DNA of 64,000 nt from Salinisphaera sp963835375 (GTDB lineage: Bacteria > Pseudomonadota > Gammaproteobacteria > Nevskiales > Salinisphaeraceae): the NCBI GenBank assembly GCA_963835375.1, contig CAWIGB010000011.1:1-64000 (forward strand), in the 5' to 3' direction. The translations under genes were made by a program, and so were the position numbers. The notes below the pieces were generated by a model. That model saw only the letters and a list, made by a program, of their open reading frames with translations. It made no database searches and had not been told where the DNA came from. Below are positions 59,702 through 64,000 of this stretch, piece after piece. Each line of letters opens with the position of its first letter. Within the stretch, counting starts at the first letter, position 1.

Positions 59702-60613
59702 TCAGGCCGACGCGCGCAGCGAGCGACCGGTGAGTCGCTCGAGAATATGCAGCGATGACCGCTCGGGGTCGGTCATGATTTCATCGGGCACGAAGAACGT
59801 CTGATCCAGCGAATGCTGGCCGGATACGGCGCCGTGCAGCACCAGGTCTGTCAGTGCAATCCAGACCGAACCCGCCGGAAAATCGATGACCTTCTGTGGC
59901 GCCTGCGCCTGGTAGTCGCGATCGCGTTTGACCTGCGACCGGATATCCTCCATAAGCAGATCATAGGCGGTGCGATGGCCCTTGGTGATGCCAAATCGCG
60001 CGAGCAGCCTTTCCAGCGCTCCGTCCTGTTTAGGCCGAGCGCTGGCGACATAGCGGCGGGCAAAGGGTTCGAACGTTTCGCCCACCCGCCAGGTGCGCAC
60101 CCGTTCCTCGGGATTGATGTTGCAGAAGACCCGCAGCATGCTCTGGCCGCCGGTCGGTCGGCCGTAGCTCGCATCCACGTGCAGGCCTTGCGTGGCCGCA
60201 CGTTCGCAGGGGCGATACGTGGTGCGATCACGCACGATGCCGGCCTGGTAGGCCGGGAACAGTCGGTGCACCAGATCGGTCGACCACTGGGCGTAACGAT
60301 CGAGCAGGGCGGTTAGCTGGGGCCGTTGGCGAGAACGAATGCGCGAACGTTCCAGACGACCCGTTTCCGGATTGTAGATGATCGTCGGGCGGCCGTTCTG
60401 ACTGCGTTTCTCGGCTTTCGTCGGCAGGGTGACGCTGGCATCGGAGACAAAGCGAAATTCCGCGTCGCTGAGCGTGAACCCGGGCTGGGGCAGGTAGATG
60501 ATCCCGCCGTTCTCGAGTGTCTTGATCGCTTCGGCGCGGATATCAGCCCGATCGAGCGTCGTCGTGTCGGCCAGCTCCAGTATGTTCGCAATCTCGCCGG
60601 TATAGGTCGTCAT
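59702..60613 (-). CDS. Kdo 3-hydroxylase-like Fe(II)/2-oxoglutarate dioxygenase
   Basis: Resembles KdoO, which hydroxylates the outer Kdo of lipid A to Ko. ATG 60613 gives MTTYTGEIANILELADTTTL. Conserved KdoO-like parts are ENGGIIYLPQPGFTLSDAEF, RTTYRPCERAATQGLHVDAS, the iron motif His145-x-Asp147, PTGGQSMLRVFCNINPEERV, RTWRVGETFEPFARRYVASA and VWIALTDLVLHGAVSGQHSL, in which His260 or His267 supplies the last ligand. 303 residues, intact. It acts on the cytoplasmic side during LPS assembly. Adjacent to a sugar-transfer ATP-grasp gene on the same strand. Confidence 0.82.
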   Translation of the reverse strand: MTTYTGEIANILELADTTTLDRADIRAEAIKTLENGGIIYLPQPGFTLSDAEFRFVSDASVTLPTKAEKRSQNGRPTIIYNPETGRLERSRIRSRQRPQLTALLDRYAQWSTDLVHRLFPAYQAGIVRDRTTYRPCERAATQGLHVDASYGRPTGGQSMLRVFCNINPEERVRTWRVGETFEPFARRYVASARPKQDGALERLLARFGITKGHRTAYDLLMEDIRSQVKRDRDYQAQAPQKVIDFPAGSVWIALTDLVLHGAVSGQHSLDQTFFVPDEIMTDPERSSLHILERLTGRSLRASA

Positions 60614-60668
60614 GGGTCAATATCCTGTCGGGGTTGCGTTGTCGTGATGAGCGGCGGCTCGAAGCGGA

Positions 60669-61964
60669 TCAAGTCGCGAATGCACTCTTCAAATGCAGCG
60701 CGAGAAGATCACCGAGCCTGGAATTGCCGGCCGGCGTCCGACTGGTGCGCTGAATGATGTCGAGGTCGGGCGACTTGTTCCCCTCGATAAGGCAGGGGCC
60801 ATTATCCAGTATGGCGATATCCCAGCCAATCGCCACCTGGTCGCCAAATGCGCGGTGTGCGCACGTGGCGAGAGCCAGCACCTCATCCCAGTAAGGCAGT
60901 CGTCGACCGAGGATGGGGGCACCGGTCGTCGGATGCGTCGACCACCACCGACTATCCGCTCGCAGGCCCAGGTCGGTCGCCATGCCCAACTCGCCGGTCG
61001 CGAGGTCGACGCTCGCCGCCACGCCGCCCGCGTGAAAATTATCCACGACGACATCGCGACTGCTCGCCATGCGGAACACGGCATGCGTCGCCTCGGGAAC
61101 GCCGTCCTGGTCGATACAAGTCACCACGCGTACCGTCGACAGGGCGCCTGGCGTCAGATCGCCGAGGCTGGGTTCCGCGACGACATAGCGGCGAACGAGA
61201 TAGCGCTCTTCTTTGGACAATTCACACAGGTGCGCCTGAAGCGCCTCCCGTGTGACGGTCTGTCCATCGCTGGCTTGGTAGCGATCGTCTCCGATGAAGA
61301 TCCAGCGCGATGCGCCGCGTCCACCGGCCCCCTTGATGGGTTTGAAGAACAGATCGGCGTCGGGCAGTGCGTCAATGCCCTCGATCACGCCATCGCGCGC
61401 CGTCGCGAGAGTATCCACGACCGGCAGGCCGTGCTCGCGGCAGCGAATGCCGAACAATGCCTTGTCCCGCAAGCCCTCGGTGCTCGCATGGCAGCCGCGC
61501 TGGCGCCGCAGCATGTCGTAGATGCCGCTTTTTGTCTCGCTTCGATAGAGATACTCCGCGGCACGGCGGTAATGGGTCGGCCGATAGAGTTCGAAGATGT
61601 AATACCAGGGCGGCGGCACGGCCAGACGCACCCCGAGCGTGACTTGTTCAGCCCACTGTCGGGGCAGACTCTTGCGGGTCTCTTTACGCACGCGGCCACC
61701 GCAGCGCGAGGTATAGATGGTGGCGGTCGCCACGAGTACCGGCAGCATGAATACGGCACCGGCAACGAGAACCGCGCCACCGGCAACGCCGTCTTCACGC
61801 CAGCACTGTCTGGAAAACACGCGATGAATCGTGGTGGCGGCCGTACCGTCATCGGTCAGCGTCGACCAAATCAACGGGGCGCCGCTCAACGCCTTGACGA
61901 GCGTATTCGGCTGCATGGCCTTGGCCAGACGCAGCCAGCGGCTTTGATAATCGGTCGATCGCAT
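60669..61964 (-). CDS. Sugar-transfer associated ATP-grasp protein
   Basis: ATP-grasp protein of the ATPgrasp_ST type, linked to surface polysaccharide clusters. ATG 61964 gives MRSTDYQSRWLRLAKAMQPN. A hydrophobic segment VAGGAVLVAGAVFMLPVLVA at about residues 60-80 suggests membrane attachment. The ATP-grasp blocks are ALFGIRCREHGLPVVDTLAT, ADLFFKPIKGAGGRGASRWI (the glycine-rich phosphate loop with Lys) and TPGALSTVRVVTCIDQDGVP. They continue VVDNFHAGGVAASVDLATGE and CLIEGNKSPDLDIIQRTS (metal-binding Glu-x-Asn). 431 residues, intact. It lies 55 bp upstream of the KdoO-like gene on the same strand and could act in the same LPS modification. Confidence 0.85.
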   Translation of the reverse strand: MRSTDYQSRWLRLAKAMQPNTLVKALSGAPLIWSTLTDDGTAATTIHRVFSRQCWREDGVAGGAVLVAGAVFMLPVLVATATIYTSRCGGRVRKETRKSLPRQWAEQVTLGVRLAVPPPWYYIFELYRPTHYRRAAEYLYRSETKSGIYDMLRRQRGCHASTEGLRDKALFGIRCREHGLPVVDTLATARDGVIEGIDALPDADLFFKPIKGAGGRGASRWIFIGDDRYQASDGQTVTREALQAHLCELSKEERYLVRRYVVAEPSLGDLTPGALSTVRVVTCIDQDGVPEATHAVFRMASSRDVVVDNFHAGGVAASVDLATGELGMATDLGLRADSRWWSTHPTTGAPILGRRLPYWDEVLALATCAHRAFGDQVAIGWDIAILDNGPCLIEGNKSPDLDIIQRTSRTPAGNSRLGDLLALHLKSAFAT

Positions 61965-62153
61965 CGCCTGGCCCTTTATATCGTGCAGTCGAAATCTGGC
62001 GCAGCGGGGGATGTCGGTCGCCCCACTCTCAATCGCGCCTCGCCGGATCGGCAGCCGCCGATTCTGAGAGAGGTGGCGTTGAAAATTCGTTCGCCACGCT
62101 GCACGCGCGCTGAGTGCATACCAACCGAGCCAAGCCGCAGTATGACGGTCGAC

Positions 62154-62537
62154 TTACTGCGGCGTCATGAACGACTGAATCCGCTGGGTCAGTTTCGGAT
62201 CCTTCTGCGCCTGCTTTGCTATCGCGTTGTACTGCTCGGGACTCAACCCGCTCGCCTTCACGGCCTTGACCATGGCTTTGTTTTCATTCTTCTGGGCTGC
62301 TTTCTTGTCGTCGGCCGAGGCGACCTTGTCGTCCCATTTCTTGACCACAGCCTGGACGTTGGACTGAGCCTTGACGAACTGTTTGAGCTGCTTGTCGCTG
62401 AACTGGTCGGCCGGCGCTGTCCGAGCCGTGTCGCTGGCGCCCGAGTCCCCACTGGCGGAGGCGAACGCCGGTAACGACAATACGCTGGCGGCGCCCAGAA
62501 TCAATACCGTGGCCGTGCGAATCTTGATGGATTGCAT
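62154..62537 (-). CDS. Secreted DUF4168 domain protein (second of two)
   Basis: Exported protein of about 127 residues, intact. ATG 62537 (MQSIKIRTATVLILGAASVL) follows AGGGGAG; a longer frame to 62609 lacks a ribosome-binding site. The signal ends at LSLPAFASAS. The mature protein has a Lys/Gln-rich helical DUF4168 domain, with FSDKQLKQFVKAQSNVQAVV, DDKKAAQKNENKAMVKAVKA, the GLSPEQYNAIAKQAQKDP motif and QRIQSFM. The same layout and terminal motif as the 3032-3436 gene show that the two are paralogues. Function unknown. Confidence 0.82.
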   Translation of the reverse strand: MQSIKIRTATVLILGAASVLSLPAFASASGDSGASDTARTAPADQFSDKQLKQFVKAQSNVQAVVKKWDDKVASADDKKAAQKNENKAMVKAVKASGLSPEQYNAIAKQAQKDPKLTQRIQSFMTPQ

Positions 62538-62649
62538 GATTGCTCCCCTGAAGGACAGGTTCCCGTACGAATCGTTCGATTCCTGCATGAGCACAACCCA
62601 TCTGTTCATGATGCGAGTGGCTGCCGATGAGGATTGTCATCCTGTGAGC

Positions 62650-63052
62650 CTAGCTTTGCGCGCTTTTCAAAGTGCGGATGAAAGCGGCGGGGCTACGCGG
62701 GGTCGCGAACAGGATGTCGTAGTGTTGTTGCATCCAGGGCCCAAGCGTGCGGTTGCCCTGATTACGGCCCATGAGTTCCGCCAGGGCTTGAATATGCTCA
62801 CCGCCGCCAGCCGCCGCTTCCCGTCGCAGTTGACTCATTTCGATGGACACATAAGCCCGCGTTCGGGCAGCACGCGCACTCTGTGGGTTGCCGCGCGAAG
62901 CATTGGTGCTGGATCGGCTCGATACCGAGACACCGTGGCTCACGGTATGCAGAGCATCGGCAGTGGTGTTTGTGGTACTGGTGACGCGCGGCACAACCGG
63001 CCAGAAAGATCAGGGTGCTGGCGGCTGTGGCAAGACCGAGCGATTTAGACAT
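62650..63052 (-). CDS. DUF3015-like lipoprotein (one frameshift)
   Basis: Small lipoprotein of about 134 residues. ATG 63052 gives MSKSLGLATAASTLIFLAGC with Cys20. The frame slips near 62990, and the rest reads TSTTNTTADALHTVSHGVSV, TRAYVSIEMSQLRREAAAGG and GEHIQALAELMGRNQGNRTL, ending with a P-W-M-Q-Q-H-Y-D-x-L-F segment. The last parts match DUF3015, in which R-x-Y-V, a D/R-x-A-x-G-x-G-E/x-x-L stretch and L-A-x-L-x-G are typical. Function unknown. The adjacent DUF4168 gene on the same strand ends the pair of small envelope proteins. Confidence 0.6.
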
Positions 63053-63276
63053 GTTGCATCCATCGAACAAAAAGTGGGGCGAGGATGAGTGTGACCGCAA
63101 CCTCGACGTCGTCGCCCCCGATACTAGGGCGCTGTTGCCATTGCACGCGAGGTCTGCGTTGGTCTGGCCATCGCGCCGGGAACGCTCGGGATCGAGGCGT
63201 GCCGCTCTATCGGATGCGCGGCGCGTGGGCTCGGGTTGCGGACGCGCGCTTTTTCGAGCCCTTGGGCCCGGCGGCT

Positions 63277-63825
63277 TCAGCGTTCGGTAATGGATATTCC
63301 CACGGTCTGCTCGATCGCCGTCACGGCCGTGGCGACACGCTCTTCAAGCGTGCCGTGGATCTCCACGAATGGAAGATCGCGTGCGACGAGTGCGCGGCGC
63401 CAGAGCTGTCGACAACGCTCACGCTCTGCAGCGCCCGGAAAACAGCGCTGACCGTCATCGGCAAAATCGACGTCCGTATCGCAAAGTAGATACAACGCGT
63501 AACCACGAGCGCGGCGGTCGGCTTCGCGACGCACCCAGGCCGCACAGGCGCCGGGAAACAGCAGATCCGCCCACAGCGTATTGGTGATCAGCTCGGTATC
63601 GCAGATGACAAGATCCTGCGCGCGAGCGGCCGCGGCGTCTTCGTTATCGATCTGCCCGCGGGCGATCGTATCCAGATCGGTGCGGCGGATATCGCCGGCG
63701 CGCTCATGCCAGAACCATCGAACGTATTCGGGCGCCCAGGGCACATCGAAGAGCTCGGCCAGACGACGGGCGAGGGTGGTCTTGCCGGTGGATTCCGTGC
63801 CGAAGACGGCCACACGAGCCGTCAC
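63277..63825 (-). CDS. NadR-type ribosylnicotinamide kinase domain protein
   Basis: P-loop kinase that phosphorylates nicotinamide riboside to NMN in NAD salvage. The GTG at 63825 (MTARVAVFGTESTGKTTLAR) overlaps the pnuC stop as GTGA. Walker A is FGTESTGKTTLARRLAELF. The next parts are VPWAPEYVRWFWHERAGDIR and VICDTELITNTLWADLLF, both NadR-kinase signatures, then YALYLLCDTDVDFADDGQRC and LPFVEIHGTLEERV. 182 residues, intact. E. coli NadR also has a DNA-binding and an adenylyltransferase domain; neither is present here, so it is kinase only. Coupled to the transporter that imports its substrate. Confidence 0.88.
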   Translation of the reverse strand: MTARVAVFGTESTGKTTLARRLAELFDVPWAPEYVRWFWHERAGDIRRTDLDTIARGQIDNEDAAAARAQDLVICDTELITNTLWADLLFPGACAAWVRREADRRARGYALYLLCDTDVDFADDGQRCFPGAAERERCRQLWRRALVARDLPFVEIHGTLEERVATAVTAIEQTVGISITER

Positions 63826-64000
63826 GCCGTTACTTCCTGACGATAACTCGCCGACCAGGCGCGCAGGCCGACGAACGACAGCACCAGATACAGGCCGTAG
63901 AGGAACACGAACCAGTAAAGCCCGATCGCAATATAGACGCCGAGACCGGCAACATTGACCACGACCCATCCGCCCCAGGCCTCGATCTTCTTGCGTGCCT
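63822..64000 (-). CDS. pnuC: Nicotinamide riboside transporter PnuC (partial, runs off the window)
   Basis: C-terminal 58 residues of the inner-membrane transporter for nicotinamide riboside. Its start lies past 64000. The visible part reads KKIEAWGGWVVVNVAGLGVY, then a helix pair IAIGLYWFVFLYGLYLVLSF with VGLRAWSASYRQEVTA at the end, matching PnuC. The TGA at 63822-63824 overlaps the kinase start by 4 bp, so pnuC and the kinase form an operon for NAD salvage. Confidence 0.88.
   Translation of the reverse strand, partial: ARKKIEAWGGWVVVNVAGLGVYIAIGLYWFVFLYGLYLVLSFVGLRAWSASYRQEVTA

Noticed and set aside
60693..62474. 593-codon open frame on the plus strand
   Set aside because: Antisense to the intact ATP-grasp gene and the DUF4168 gene; composition is typical of a shadow frame.

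Overview
The window is high-GC DNA that looks like part of a free-living, probably marine or halophilic gammaproteobacterial chromosome. The evidence is a complete gspC-N type II secretion operon with gspA/gspB, a KdoO-like lipid A core hydroxylase, HrpA, an AcpH-type ACP phosphodiesterase, GloA and PurE/PurK. A Salinisphaera-like lineage is my guess; no marker gene here settles it. I see no phage, insertion sequence, CRISPR array or rRNA. There is one tRNA gene (tRNA-Leu, UAG).

The raw sequence has a high density of apparent single-base frameshifts, more than 40 in all. They fall in well-conserved genes (gspD, hrpA, cfa, etfA, hpo-type regulators and others), while neighbours such as gspG, purE, purK, xdhC and the KdoO gene are clean. 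Start and stop codons of consecutive genes still overlap as ATGA, GTGA or TGATG. I therefore read most breaks as draft-assembly indels, not pseudogenes, and give one span per broken gene. The breaks are densest at 0-25 kb and 47-50 kb.

Layout. 0-5.2 kb: M42 peptidase, MliC-like lipoprotein, flavin-reductase-like protein, a secreted DUF4168 protein and a CPA1 Na+/H+ antiporter. 5.5-11.9 kb: an unusual cluster of creatininase-family amidohydrolase, GTP cyclohydrolase II with an N-terminal extension, stand-alone RibD-type reductase, SAM methyltransferase, GT4 glycosyltransferase, 6-pyruvoyl-tetrahydropterin-synthase-like protein and zinc-type dehydrogenase. This reads like a pathway to a modified pterin- or flavin-related compound and is the best candidate here for an undescribed system. 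Next is cfa. 13.6-25.6 kb (minus strand): gspC-D-E-F-G-H-I-J-K-L-M-N, with gspA, gspB and a DUF2845 gene facing away on the plus strand to 29.4 kb.

29.5-33.7 kb: etfBA, gloA and an AlsS-like ThDP enzyme. 33.8-38.7 kb: tRNA-Leu, an OmpR-type regulator with an atypical receiver domain, a MobA-like nucleotidyltransferase plus XdhC pair, phosphoglycolate phosphatase and a MATE exporter. 38.7-45.9 kb: MmcB-like nuclease-fold protein, SRPBCC protein, a LemA-TPM-TPM trio, purEK, FUSC membrane protein and a secreted DUF5666-like protein. 45.9-51.2 kb: AmiD-type amidase, YciA-type thioesterase and hrpA. 51.9-56.2 kb: IalB-like protein, AcpH, GNAT, beta carbonic anhydrase, SatP acetate transporter, a probable small RNA with a strong terminator, and an ABM monooxygenase. 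56.3-62 kb: Fe-dependent alcohol dehydrogenase and a cell-envelope group (GT2, ThuA-like, KdoO-like, sugar-transfer ATP-grasp). 62-64 kb: second DUF4168 protein, DUF3015 lipoprotein, and a NadR-type kinase with pnuC running off the end.
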